Of a stretch of 64,000 nucleotides of DNA, positions 54,465 to 62,004 are shown piece by piece. This DNA comes from Burkholderiaceae bacterium (lineage in GTDB: Bacteria > Pseudomonadota > Gammaproteobacteria > Burkholderiales > Burkholderiaceae_C). The notes beneath the pieces are model-generated. The model searched no databases, was not told where the DNA came from, and worked only from the letters and a program-made list of their open reading frames with translations. The stretch is from the NCBI GenBank assembly GCA_023150375.1, contig JAKLLA010000001.1, positions 372,001-436,000 of the forward strand, given 5' to 3'. The translations under genes and the position numbers were made by a program. Within the stretch, counting starts at the first letter, position 1, and the number at the start of each line of letters is the position of its first letter.

Positions 54465-55490
54465 TCAGGCCTTGTCGGCCGCGCTGGTGAAGGCGTCGGC
54501 AAAGAACTGCTCCTCAGGCAGGGCACAGCGGGCCAGGAAGTCCCGCCGCGCACTCTCGACCATGACGGGCGCCCCGCAGGCGTAAACCTCATGGCCCGAG
54601 AGGTCCGGCCAGTCGGCCATGACCGCCTCGTGCACCAGCCCGCAGCGCCCGGTCCAGGCATCCTCGCCGGCAGGCTCGGAGAGCACCGGCACGTAGCGCA
54701 GCCAGGGAAGCTCGGCCACGGCAGCCTCGACCCAGTCGTTCAGGTACAGGTCGGCACGGCGCCGGCAGCCCCAGTACAGCGTGGCGGGCCGCTGGCTGCC
54801 GCGGATGCGCAGTTGCTCGACGATGGCCTTGATCGGCGCGAAGCCGGTGCCCGAGGCCAGCAGGATCAGCGGGCGATCGCTCTCCTCGCGCAGGTAGAAG
54901 CCGCCGTAGGGACCCTCGGCGCGCAGGATCTCGCGCTCCTTCATCGCACCGAAGACATGGTCGGTGAAGACGCCCCCCGGCATGTGGCGCAGGTGCAGCT
55001 CGATGCGCCCGGGCAGCGTCTGCGGCGCCGTGGCCATCGAGTAGCTGCGGCGCAGCCCGTCGGCCAGCAGGAACTCGATGTACTGCCCGGCGTGGTACTG
55101 GAAGGCCTGGTTGGCCGGCAGCTGCAGGGTCATCACGATCACGTCGGGCGCACGGCGCTCGAGCGACTGGACCCGCATCGGCAGCTTGACCACCGGAAAC
55201 TGGCCGGCCGCACTGACCTGGCGCGACTCGATCACGCAGTCGCTCAGCGGCACGGCGCAGCAGGTCAGGACGGCTCCGGCGGCCTCTTCGGCGTCCGTCA
55301 GGGCCTTGCTCTGGTGCACGCCATGGCGCACCTGGCCGACCAGCAGTCGGCTCTTGCAGGAGCCGCAGGCGCCGTCCTTGCAGCCGTAGGGCAGGCCGAT
55401 GCCCTGGCGGATGGCCGCCGCCAGCAGGGTTTCGTCAGGCTGGGCCGAGAATGTGCGCCCGGCCGGCTGAACGATCACGGAGAAAGTCAT
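54465..55490 (-). CDS. 2Fe-2S ferredoxin-FAD/NAD(P)H reductase fusion (CDP-6-deoxy-delta-3,4-glucoseen reductase type)
   Basis: Protein of 341 residues. The N-terminal plant-type ferredoxin domain carries CKDGACGSC plus a distal Cys (LTCCA). The FAD domain is marked by RSYSMATAP, and the NAD(P) domain by LLASGTGFAPIKAIVEQL and the final CGAPVMVESARRDF. Family members feed electrons to dioxygenase or dehydratase partners. The annotation name comes from a sugar reductase, but no sugar genes are here, so the partner is unknown. Its start codon overlaps that of the divergent next gene. Confidence 0.88.
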   Translation of the reverse strand: MTFSVIVQPAGRTFSAQPDETLLAAAIRQGIGLPYGCKDGACGSCKSRLLVGQVRHGVHQSKALTDAEEAAGAVLTCCAVPLSDCVIESRQVSAAGQFPVVKLPMRVQSLERRAPDVIVMTLQLPANQAFQYHAGQYIEFLLADGLRRSYSMATAPQTLPGRIELHLRHMPGGVFTDHVFGAMKEREILRAEGPYGGFYLREESDRPLILLASGTGFAPIKAIVEQLRIRGSQRPATLYWGCRRRADLYLNDWVEAAVAELPWLRYVPVLSEPAGEDAWTGRCGLVHEAVMADWPDLSGHEVYACGAPVMVESARRDFLARCALPEEQFFADAFTSAADKA

Positions 55491-56517
55491 GTCCCCAGGT
55501 TCCCGTCGAGGTTCCGATGTCAGAAGTCGGCATTGTGCCCGCCCCGCGTGTGCCCCCCGCCTGTCGCCGCCGGCCGCCCTGCGCCGGCCCCGCCTGCTGG
55601 TGATCGGCTGCGGTGATGTCGGCCAGCGCGTCGTGCGCCTGCTCGGCGGGCGCTGGCGCATCCGCGCCCTGACCCACCAGCCGACCTCCGCGGCCGCGCT
55701 GCGGGCCCTGGGTGTCACCGCCCTGCCCGGCAACCTGGACCAGCCCGCCAGCCTGCGACGGCTGGCCGCGCTCGCCCCGCGCGTGCTGCACCTGGCTCCG
55801 CCGCCCGGCCAGGGCCACAGGGATCCGCGCAGCACGGCCCTGCTGCAGGCGCTGTCGCGCAGCGATCAGGCCCGCCGGCTGGTCTACGGCAGCACCACCG
55901 GGGTCTATGGCGACGCGGGGGGCGCCTGCTTCGACGAAACCCGTCCGGTCGCCCCGGCCACCGACCGGGCAAGGCGCCGCGTCGACGCCGAACGGCAGCT
56001 GCGCGCCTGGGCCGCCCGGCGCGGCGCCCGCGCGAGCCTGCTGCGCATCCCGGGCATCTATGCCTTCGACCGGCCCGGCGGCGATCCGCGCGAGCGGCTG
56101 CACCGCGGCAGCCCCGTGCTGCAGGCCCGCGACGACGTCTACACGAACCACATCCACGCCGACGACCTGGCGCGCGCCTGCCTGCGGGCCCTGCTGCGCG
56201 GCGCCCCGCAACGCGCCTACCATGTCTGCGACGATGCACAGTCGAAGACGGGCGATCACTTCGACCGGATTGCCGCGGCCTGCGGCCTGCCGCCACCGCC
56301 GCGCATTGCGATCGAGGAGGCGCGCCGCACGATGTCGCCGATGCAGCTGAGCTTTCTGGGCGAGTCGCGCCGGCTGCTGAACCGACGCCTGAAGCAGGAG
56401 CTTCGGCTGGCGCTGCGCTACCCCACGGTGGAGCAGGCCCTGGCCGCGCTGACCGCTGCAGGCGGGTCGGCCCCCTCCCCGCTGTCGATGCTCAGCGACG
56501 CCGGCCGCGCGACGTGA
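55489..56517 (+). CDS. NAD-dependent epimerase/dehydratase-family protein
   Basis: Protein of up to 342 residues with an extended-SDR fold: nucleotide motif LLVIGCGDVGQRVVRLLGG (about 36-54), YGSTTGVYGD (Ser/Thr region) and HIHADDLARACLRAL. The usual YxxxK is not obvious, so it may be a non-catalytic or atypical member, like YeeZ. The only start before the fold is the ATG at 55489, whose bases overlap the divergent reductase start (CATG). The first 30 residues look unlike the family, so translation may start at a non-standard codon. Confidence 0.75.
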   Translation: MSPGSRRGSDVRSRHCARPACAPRLSPPAALRRPRLLVIGCGDVGQRVVRLLGGRWRIRALTHQPTSAAALRALGVTALPGNLDQPASLRRLAALAPRVLHLAPPPGQGHRDPRSTALLQALSRSDQARRLVYGSTTGVYGDAGGACFDETRPVAPATDRARRRVDAERQLRAWAARRGARASLLRIPGIYAFDRPGGDPRERLHRGSPVLQARDDVYTNHIHADDLARACLRALLRGAPQRAYHVCDDAQSKTGDHFDRIAAACGLPPPPRIAIEEARRTMSPMQLSFLGESRRLLNRRLKQELRLALRYPTVEQALAALTAAGGSAPSPLSMLSDAGRAT

Positions 56518-57094
56518 AGGGTGGCTGGCCGCGCCAGTAGCGGATCATCAGCCAGCCCCCCAGCATGCCGCCCAGGTGGGCGAAGTGCGCGATGCCGCTG
56601 CGCCCGGCCAGACCGGAGAGCAGTTCGATCACCCCGAACACCACGACGAAGACTTTGGCCTTCATCGGGATGGGCGGAAACAGCGGCATGATCGTCCGGT
56701 CGGGGAACATCATGCCGAAGGCCAGCAGCACCGCGAACAACGCCCCCGAGGCCCCCAGCGTGGGACCGCCGGCGGGCACGATCAGCGCGAAGATCTGCTG
56801 GGCCACTGCGCCGGCCAGTGCGCCGGCGATCAGGTAGTGGGTATAGCGGCGGCGTCCCCAGATCGTCTCGATCTCGGCGCCGAACATCCACAGGCCGAGC
56901 ATGTTGAAGAACAGGTGCAGCATGTCGCCATGCAGGAAGGCATAGCTGAGCAGCTGCCAGGGCAGGAAGTGTCCGGAGCCGATCGGCCAGAGCGCCAGCA
57001 GCCCCTCCATCCAGGGCCCGAACAGCAGCTGGGCGCAGAACATCGCGACGCAGGCCAGCATCAGGGCCTTGGTGATCGGGGGAAGCTGCGGCAT
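56492..57094 (-). CDS. Rhomboid-family intramembrane serine protease
   Basis: Membrane protein of 200 residues with six helices. The catalytic Ser lies in GASGALFAVL and the catalytic His in AHLGGMLGGWL. The HGDMLHLFFNMLGLWMFG segment (first loop and helix 2) is characteristic. ATG at 57092-57094. It overlaps the 3' end of the convergent epimerase-like gene by 26 bp. Confidence 0.92.
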   Translation of the reverse strand: MPQLPPITKALMLACVAMFCAQLLFGPWMEGLLALWPIGSGHFLPWQLLSYAFLHGDMLHLFFNMLGLWMFGAEIETIWGRRRYTHYLIAGALAGAVAQQIFALIVPAGGPTLGASGALFAVLLAFGMMFPDRTIMPLFPPIPMKAKVFVVVFGVIELLSGLAGRSGIAHFAHLGGMLGGWLMIRYWRGQPPFTSRGRRR

Positions 57095-57192
57095 GGAGAA
57101 GCGGGCTCGTCGACGGGGCCGGCGGTCACCGGCGTGAGGGCGCAGCGCGCTGGCTGCTCGGCGCTGCCGCCGCAAGGCGGCAGGCAATCGCC

Positions 57193-57206
57193 CGGGCATA
57201 TGCCCG
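57193..57206. other. Perfect 14-bp palindrome next to the tRNA 3' end
   Basis: CGGGCATATGCCCG lies 16 bp beyond the tRNA 3' end. Nearby, CTGCCGCC and GGCGGCAG (57164-57183) form an 8-bp stem with a GCAA loop. Either could help end the tRNA transcript, though no U-tract is present. Confidence 0.4.
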
Positions 57207-57221
57207 ACCGCATCCCTTTCC

Positions 57222-57309
57222 TGGTGCCGGAGGCCGGACTCGAACCGGCACGCCGTATGAGGGCGGTGGATTTTGAATCCACTGCGTCTACCGATTTCGC
57301 CACTCCGGC
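57222..57309 (-). tRNA. tRNA-Leu (anticodon CAA)
   Basis: Read on the minus strand, an acceptor stem GCCGGAG pairs with CTCCGGC. The anticodon arm has loop TTCAAAA (anticodon CAA), followed by a long variable arm (CGCCCTCATACGGCG) as in class II tRNAs, the T arm GGTTCGAGTCC and an encoded CCA end. The 88 nt include CCA. Complete and apparently functional. The integrative element begins on its 5' side. Confidence 0.97.
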
Positions 57310-57352
57310 AGGGAACCGGGCGCTGTCAGGCCGCGGGGCGCGATTATGGCAT

Positions 57353-57417
57353 GGGCTCTATGAGAAAGAGCCCGATCGGGGGTCCTGAGCGACGAAAGAC
57401 AGCACTGTCGAGACAGT
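57353..57417. other. Palindromes between tRNA-Leu and the integrase (candidate att or control region)
   Basis: GGGCTCT and AGAGCCC form a 7-bp stem with a 7-nt loop (57353-57373). A perfect 14-bp palindrome ACTGTCGAGACAGT lies at 57404-57417. A related CTGTCAGG word occurs at 57323-57330. This 136-bp gap could contain the recombination core and arm or regulatory sites of the integrase. Confidence 0.5.
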
Positions 57418-57445
57418 CGGTGGTTGCGTCCGGAAAGGCCTCGCC

Positions 57446-58588
57446 GTGACGCATCTAATGACACAGTTTGCCCAGCATCGCACCATGTCCTTGACGGACA
57501 GCGTGGTCATCAACCTGCCCCGCCCGAAGGAGGGGAGGCAGACGATCCGGGACAGCAAGGTGCCGCACCTGCTGCTGGTGGTGGGGCCCCGTAGCCGGAC
57601 GTTCTACATGCATGCGACCGCGCGAGGCCGGTCCTATCGGGTCAACCTCGGGCGCGCCCCTGTCCTGAGCGTCGACGATGCCCGCCGCGCTGCCGTCGAC
57701 GCCCTGCGCGACGTGTGGGCAGGGGTCGACCCTCGGATCAGCCGGACGGCGGCGGTGCCCACGCTGCGCGAAGCGCTGCAGGCCTACCTCGGCCGCGGGA
57801 CGATGCGCCCTGCCAGCGTGCGCGACTGCAGGGGCACCCTCGAGCGTCACGCTGCGCCCTGGCTGGACAGGGTGGCGACGTCGGTCGACCCCGCGGGGCT
57901 GGCTGCAGCCTACAAGGGACTGTCGACCCGCTCGCCGGCGACAGCGGCGAAGCTGCTGCGGCACCTCGGTGCCGTGCTGCGCCACGCGGCTGCAGCCTGC
58001 CCGGCGATCGATCCCGAGGTGGTCACGCGAGCCCGGGCGCTGGCCGGGGGTGCCGTGGCAGTGGCGCCCCGCGATCGGCTCATCCCGGACGCACTGCAGG
58101 GCGCATGGTTCGCGGCCCTGCAGGGCGAGGCCGAGCCCGTGCGCCGCCTGCTCTGCGCCCTGGCCCTGACGGGGTGCCGGCGCGAGGAACTGCGCGACCT
58201 GCCCGCCGCAGCGTGGTCCCCGGCCGCAGACAGCTTCACGATCGGCCAGACGAAGACAGGGCGGCCCCACACCCTTCCTGTCACGCCTGCCCTTGTCTGG
58301 GCCCTGGGTGACAGCCTGCCCGAGGTGAGCGAGTCCACGCTGCGGGGCGCTTACGAGCGCATCGGGCGGGCCATCGGGCAGGAGTGGAGCCCGCACGACC
58401 TGCGGCGCGGCTTCGCCTCGATCGCGGCGCGTCTCGGCGTGGATGAACTGCAGATCAAGCGCCTGTTGAACCACGCAGCCACAGGGGTGACGCAGCGGCA
58501 TTACGTCAGGCTCGGCGCCGACGACGTGCGGGGGGCGCTCGAGCGTGTACAGGCGCACCTGCTCGGGCTGTGGGGGGTGACAGCCTGA
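57446..58588 (+). CDS. int: Tyrosine recombinase (integrase) of the element
   Basis: Protein of 380 residues. An N-terminal arm/core-binding part precedes the catalytic domain with the Arg in LTGCRREEL, the HxLRR motif HDLRRGFASIA, a His in LLNHAATGV and the nucleophilic Tyr in TQRHYVRL, so the active site is complete. It should integrate and excise the element. GTG at 57446 is taken as start, with GGAAAGG just upstream; ATGs at 57458 and 57485 are alternatives. It points away from tRNA-Leu into the element. Confidence 0.9.
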   Translation: MTHLMTQFAQHRTMSLTDSVVINLPRPKEGRQTIRDSKVPHLLLVVGPRSRTFYMHATARGRSYRVNLGRAPVLSVDDARRAAVDALRDVWAGVDPRISRTAAVPTLREALQAYLGRGTMRPASVRDCRGTLERHAAPWLDRVATSVDPAGLAAAYKGLSTRSPATAAKLLRHLGAVLRHAAAACPAIDPEVVTRARALAGGAVAVAPRDRLIPDALQGAWFAALQGEAEPVRRLLCALALTGCRREELRDLPAAAWSPAADSFTIGQTKTGRPHTLPVTPALVWALGDSLPEVSESTLRGAYERIGRAIGQEWSPHDLRRGFASIAARLGVDELQIKRLLNHAATGVTQRHYVRLGADDVRGALERVQAHLLGLWGVTA

Positions 58589-58596
58589 GGTCCGGG

Positions 58597-58653
58597 CCCT
58601 GACAGGTGGGTGGCCCCCGCGAAGCGGGGACTGTCAGGGGTGGACTGTCAGGG
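58597..58653. repeat. Cluster of CTGTCAGG-type repeats around a hairpin after the integrase
   Basis: CCCTGACAG (58597-58605) is the inverse of CTGTCAGGG (58631-58639). Between them, CCCCGC and GCGGGG form a hairpin with a GAA loop (58615-58629). A direct copy ACTGTCAGGG recurs at 58644-58653, and GGACAGTGGG follows shortly after. The hairpin could end the integrase transcript. The repeats look like a protein-binding array. Confidence 0.65.
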
Positions 58654-58771
58654 CGGGTGCAGGACAGTGGGTGGTGGCGGGCGGGTTTCGGCCTGGCTGG
58701 CGCTGCTCGGTCTGCTCGAAGCTGATGGGGTGCAGGCCGGCGGGCCGGACAGAATCGGCGCGGCGGGGGCC

Positions 58772-58860
58772 TAATCTCGACTCCGAGGGGCCTGCAGGCG
58801 AGATTGATTCGAGGGGCTCGGTAGCGACGACGTCGAAATCGAGCCCGTGATAATCTCGCC
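58772..58860. repeat. AATCTCG repeats upstream of the element's second gene
   Basis: AATCTCG occurs at 58773-58779 and within AATCTCGCC at 58852-58860. The exact inverse GGCGAGATT sits at 58797-58805. These lie in the 362-bp gap before the next gene and may be operator sites for one of the element's HTH proteins. The remaining gap sequence shows no gene. Confidence 0.5.
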
Positions 58861-58950
58861 GACGTCACGGCACGCACTGGGATCGCCACCTAGTCCGAGC
58901 GTCGCTTCTCCCCGGTTCCGGCGCTGCGCCGTGACCCTCTACGGACCGGG

Positions 58951-59691
58951 ATGAACTGGGGAAACTCCATGATCGCCCTTCTAAGGTCCGTGCAGGATAA
59001 GACTGCACCGGAAATGCTCTCGCGCGCCTCGGTGGCCTATCTTGCCGCATCGGATGGGGTTTTCAGCCCTGAGCCTGAACAGGTGGCGGAGATGGCCCGG
59101 ATGATCGACAGGCTTGTGGAGCGCGGGACCCTGAAGACCACGATCAAGACCTATGAGTCGAAGAGCTGGAACCATTACAGGGTTTTCGACGCAGGTCGCG
59201 GGGAATGGGTCGAGGTGCAGCGCATCATGGGGTCGACGCCGACGGAGCGGGACGTCCCGCAGGGTGCCGAGATGGTCCCCCACTACCGACATGAAGAGTT
59301 CCTGCGTGCCGAAGACGTCGGTTCCGCGCTGTTGACGCTCGGTGAGCGTGGCGAGGCCCTGTGTTCCGTCGACCTGCTGGCCTGGCTGGCGCTGCATGGT
59401 GTTCGTCTTCCGAAGCGGGGCCGACAGGTTGAGGTGGCGCGCCCCGACGACCAGTCGATAAAGCTGTCTGCGCTGGGCAGGGTGCTCGAAGGCGAGTATG
59501 GGAAGTGGGTTTTTGCCGCGGTTAAGCCGAAACTCGACCATGCAGCGGATTATCCCTGGCTTGCGGGCTGCAAGGCAGGGCACGGCAAGTTCTGGCGCAG
59601 TGCCACCATTCAAGCGCTGGAACAGCAAGGACTGCTGCCCCGGCGCGTCAAGTCCTCGACCCCGGCGCAGCCTCTAAGAGCTGTCGGGTAG
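58951..59691 (+). CDS. Hypothetical protein of the integrative element
   Basis: Protein of 246 residues (or 240 from the ATG at 58969, which has GGGGA nearby). No signal peptide or membrane segment. The C-terminal third has an aromatic/Lys pattern (EGEYGKWVFAAVKPKLDHAADYPWLAGC) quoted here only in part: GKWVFAAVKPKL. I do not recognise a family. Its lower GC at third positions and its place between integrase and HTH genes suggest an element-specific control or accessory role. Confidence 0.6.
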   Translation: MNWGNSMIALLRSVQDKTAPEMLSRASVAYLAASDGVFSPEPEQVAEMARMIDRLVERGTLKTTIKTYESKSWNHYRVFDAGRGEWVEVQRIMGSTPTERDVPQGAEMVPHYRHEEFLRAEDVGSALLTLGERGEALCSVDLLAWLALHGVRLPKRGRQVEVARPDDQSIKLSALGRVLEGEYGKWVFAAVKPKLDHAADYPWLAGCKAGHGKFWRSATIQALEQQGLLPRRVKSSTPAQPLRAVG

Positions 59692-59786
59692 GGTTTCTGC
59701 AGGTTCCTGCGGGAATCTGCAAAACCCGGTCATGTCGGCGACCTGACGGGAAGAATTCGGCCATCTTGAAACCGGAGGTGGCCGGA

Positions 59787-60320
59787 ATGGCTGAAGTCTC
59801 GAAACTCACGCTCGAAACGAGTGAAGTCGCCCGCCTGGCAGGGGTGACGCCCGATGCGGTAGCGCTCGCAGTCCGTCGAAATGGTTCGTTCCGGGGTATT
59901 AGTCCCCGACGGGCTGCGAATGGGCGGGATCTGATCTGGCCGGCCGATGAGGTCCGCTTCTGGCTCGGAAGCAGGCTTCCGAGCCTGCCCAGCGGTGCCT
60001 GGGAGCTGGCGGGCCGGATGGTCGGGAAGGTCGACGCCCCAGTCGACGCCCTGCTGCAGGCCGGCGCGACCTTGCTCGACAGCCGGGGCTTTGCGAAGTC
60101 GGGGCAGCGGGTGCCCGAGCTGCTCGCCGACGTGCGCGACGTGGCTGCACTGGTACGGGCGGGGGTATCTCGGATCGAGTGGGCGCTCTCGGACGAAGGC
60201 CAGATGAAGCCGGCCGACTGGCAGGCGCTGCGGGGCCTGGCCGAGGTGCTGCGCGAGGCCGGCGACGACGTGGCCCGGCTCGCCGACTGGGCCCCTGTCG
60301 GGAATGGGGGTGCAGCATGA
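59787..60320 (+). CDS. Helix-turn-helix protein of the element (AlpA/excisionase-like N-terminus)
   Basis: Protein of 177 residues. The N-terminus (LTLETSEVARLAGVTPDAVALAV, given in parts: SEVARLAGVTPDAVAL) is a MerR/AlpA-type helix-turn-helix, followed by a helical region (about 70-165) that may form a coiled dimer. The ATG at 59787 has a strong GGAGG 8 bp upstream. Its stop overlaps the next start (ATGA). AlpA-like proteins regulate integrase or excision in phage satellites; a similar role is inferred. Confidence 0.65.
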   Translation: MAEVSKLTLETSEVARLAGVTPDAVALAVRRNGSFRGISPRRAANGRDLIWPADEVRFWLGSRLPSLPSGAWELAGRMVGKVDAPVDALLQAGATLLDSRGFAKSGQRVPELLADVRDVAALVRAGVSRIEWALSDEGQMKPADWQALRGLAEVLREAGDDVARLADWAPVGNGGAA

Positions 60321-60550
60321 GCCCGTTCCTCGATACCGACTTCGCCCCCCTCGACAGCGAGCGCACGGCGCAGCAGGTGCGCGTCCTGGAAGCGCTGAAG
60401 CAGGGTCCCCGGACCACGCTCGAGCTGCGCCAGATGGGTGTGGCGAACTGCGCCGCCCGGGTGCTGGAACTGCGCCGGCAAGGCTTGGACATCCTCACAG
60501 CGCGGGCCGGCCGGTTCGCCTGCTACGTCCTGCGCGGAGGTGCGACGTGA
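60317..60550 (+). CDS. Small winged-helix protein of the element
   Basis: Protein of 77 residues with a helix-turn-helix pattern: TAQQVRVLEALKQGPRTTLELRQMGVANCAARVLELRRQG (given in parts: VLEALKQGPRTTLELRQMG then AARVLELRRQG), then a short beta wing ending YVLRGG. Such small winged-helix proteins are common beside replication genes of phages and satellites. Its start and stop overlap both neighbours, so it is translated as part of the replication operon. Confidence 0.7.
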   Translation: MSPFLDTDFAPLDSERTAQQVRVLEALKQGPRTTLELRQMGVANCAARVLELRRQGLDILTARAGRFACYVLRGGAT

Positions 60551-61995
60551 AAGGCCGCCTGACCCTGTTCACCTCGCCCGCCCTGCTCGCCAAGCGCTGG
60601 GAGTGGGTCGACGGCGAGGCCAAGAAGACGACCGCGGCGCAGATGACCTCGGGCAGCTATGAGGTACTGAGCTTCGACAGCGTGTCTGCGCTGGTCGACA
60701 TCCTGCGCGATGTGTCGACAAAGCAAGCGCTTTGCGCCTCGATCCCGCTGGATGGCAGCGAGTCTGGCGCGATCACGACCCGGGCTGCAGCCGGTGACAG
60801 GCCGGGTGCCTTGACGCGGACGAAGGACTGCTTCGCCCTGCCCAGTGGCCCGGGGATCGGCTTCATCGATTGCGATGAAGCCGGCATCTCGCGGGATCAG
60901 CTCTTCGACATGCTCTTCGAGGCCGCACCTGCGCTGCGGGATGCCGCGATGCTGTGGCGCCCCTCGGGCTCTTCGCACATCTTCCACGGCGACCAGGACC
61001 TTACGGGCCTGCGTGGACAGCATGTGGTGGTGCCGGTCGCCGATGCGTCGGACTGGCCCCGAGCGCTGAAGGTCATTGCCGCCCGGCTCTGGCTGGCAGG
61101 ACATGGCCGAGTCAAGGTCAGTTCGGCCGGCGCCCTGCTCGAACGCTGCCCCGTCGACCTCGCGGTGGGGGAAGCGGCGCGACTGCTCTTCGTGGGGGGC
61201 TCGCATTGTGAGCCCCCCCTCGAACAGCGGCGCGGCGACGTCGTGGTCAGGCCGGGCGGATGGCTGGACAGCAGGGCGTCGATTGCGGACCTGAGCAGCG
61301 AGGAAGCAGGAAGGCTCGAAGGCCTCATTGCACAGGCGAAGGCTGCGGCTCTGCCTGAAGCGCAGCGCCTGCGCGAGTTGCATCGGGCCTCGACAGTCGG
61401 TCGCCGCGTGCCCGAGCTGATGCGAGCAGGCTGCAGCGCCAGCGAGGCGGAAGCGCGCATCGGTGCAGCCTGTGATGCGGCGCTCGCCGGGGTACTTCTT
61501 GGCGACTTCGAACTGTCTGTGGTGGGGCAGGATGGCCGGTGCACCTTGGTGACAGTGGGGCAGGTGCTGGCCGATCGGGATCGGTGGCACGGCGCGACCT
61601 GTCTCGACCCCCTGAACCCCGAGCATCGCAGTGGTTCGCCGGACGCGGTCCTGTATCTGCACGAAGCGTCGCCGGTGCTGTTCAGCCTGGACGATGGCGG
61701 ACAGATCTACAGGCTGCGGGCGCAGCGGGTCAGGGTCACCGCTGTGGCAGGAGGAAGGGACGACGTCGTGCAGCAGCTTGCCGCTGTGGTCTCGGACCTC
61801 GATTGCGTGTTCCACGCAGACGGTTCTCCTGTCGTGCTGGTCAACGACCGCCTTGTAACCCTGACCCGGGCTCATCTCCTGAACCTGCTGGGGACCGCTG
61901 TTGCCTTCTTCCGGCAGACAGGGCGCGGTGTGGCGCCCGCAGACATCCCTCCCGATCTGGCCGACCTTGTCTTGAGCCACCTCGCAACCTACTAG
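60547..61995 (+). CDS. Putative primase-polymerase (archaeo-eukaryotic primase, PrimPol-like)
   Basis: Protein of 482 residues from a GTG overlapping the previous stop (GTGA). Three motifs of the archaeo-eukaryotic primase fold appear in order: hhhDhD as GIGFIDCDE (Asp108, Asp110), sxH as SGSSHIFHG (His144), and hD as RCPVDLAV (Asp204). The following ARLLFVGGSHCEPPL resembles a conserved segment I associate with primases of integrative elements. The C-terminal half is unassigned. It should prime replication of the element. The next gene encodes a helicase-like P-loop protein, the other half of many fused primase-helicases. Confidence 0.65.
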   Translation: MKGRLTLFTSPALLAKRWEWVDGEAKKTTAAQMTSGSYEVLSFDSVSALVDILRDVSTKQALCASIPLDGSESGAITTRAAAGDRPGALTRTKDCFALPSGPGIGFIDCDEAGISRDQLFDMLFEAAPALRDAAMLWRPSGSSHIFHGDQDLTGLRGQHVVVPVADASDWPRALKVIAARLWLAGHGRVKVSSAGALLERCPVDLAVGEAARLLFVGGSHCEPPLEQRRGDVVVRPGGWLDSRASIADLSSEEAGRLEGLIAQAKAAALPEAQRLRELHRASTVGRRVPELMRAGCSASEAEARIGAACDAALAGVLLGDFELSVVGQDGRCTLVTVGQVLADRDRWHGATCLDPLNPEHRSGSPDAVLYLHEASPVLFSLDDGGQIYRLRAQRVRVTAVAGGRDDVVQQLAAVVSDLDCVFHADGSPVVLVNDRLVTLTRAHLLNLLGTAVAFFRQTGRGVAPADIPPDLADLVLSHLATY

Positions 61996-62004
61996 GAGCA
62001 AAGC

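Noticed and set aside
54465-55490. Missing VanB reductase
   Set aside because: Domain order is wrong: the ferredoxin is N-terminal with an FAD domain, whereas VanB has FMN and NAD domains first and the ferredoxin last. It is also 40 kb away.
57222-57309. Clear tRNA 3'-end integration
   Set aside because: The tRNA orientation is opposite to that rule and no repeat of the tRNA end is seen within the window.
60317-60550. Toxin-antitoxin pair with the neighbouring HTH gene
   Set aside because: Both small proteins look DNA-binding, neither resembles a toxin, and they are translationally coupled to replication genes.
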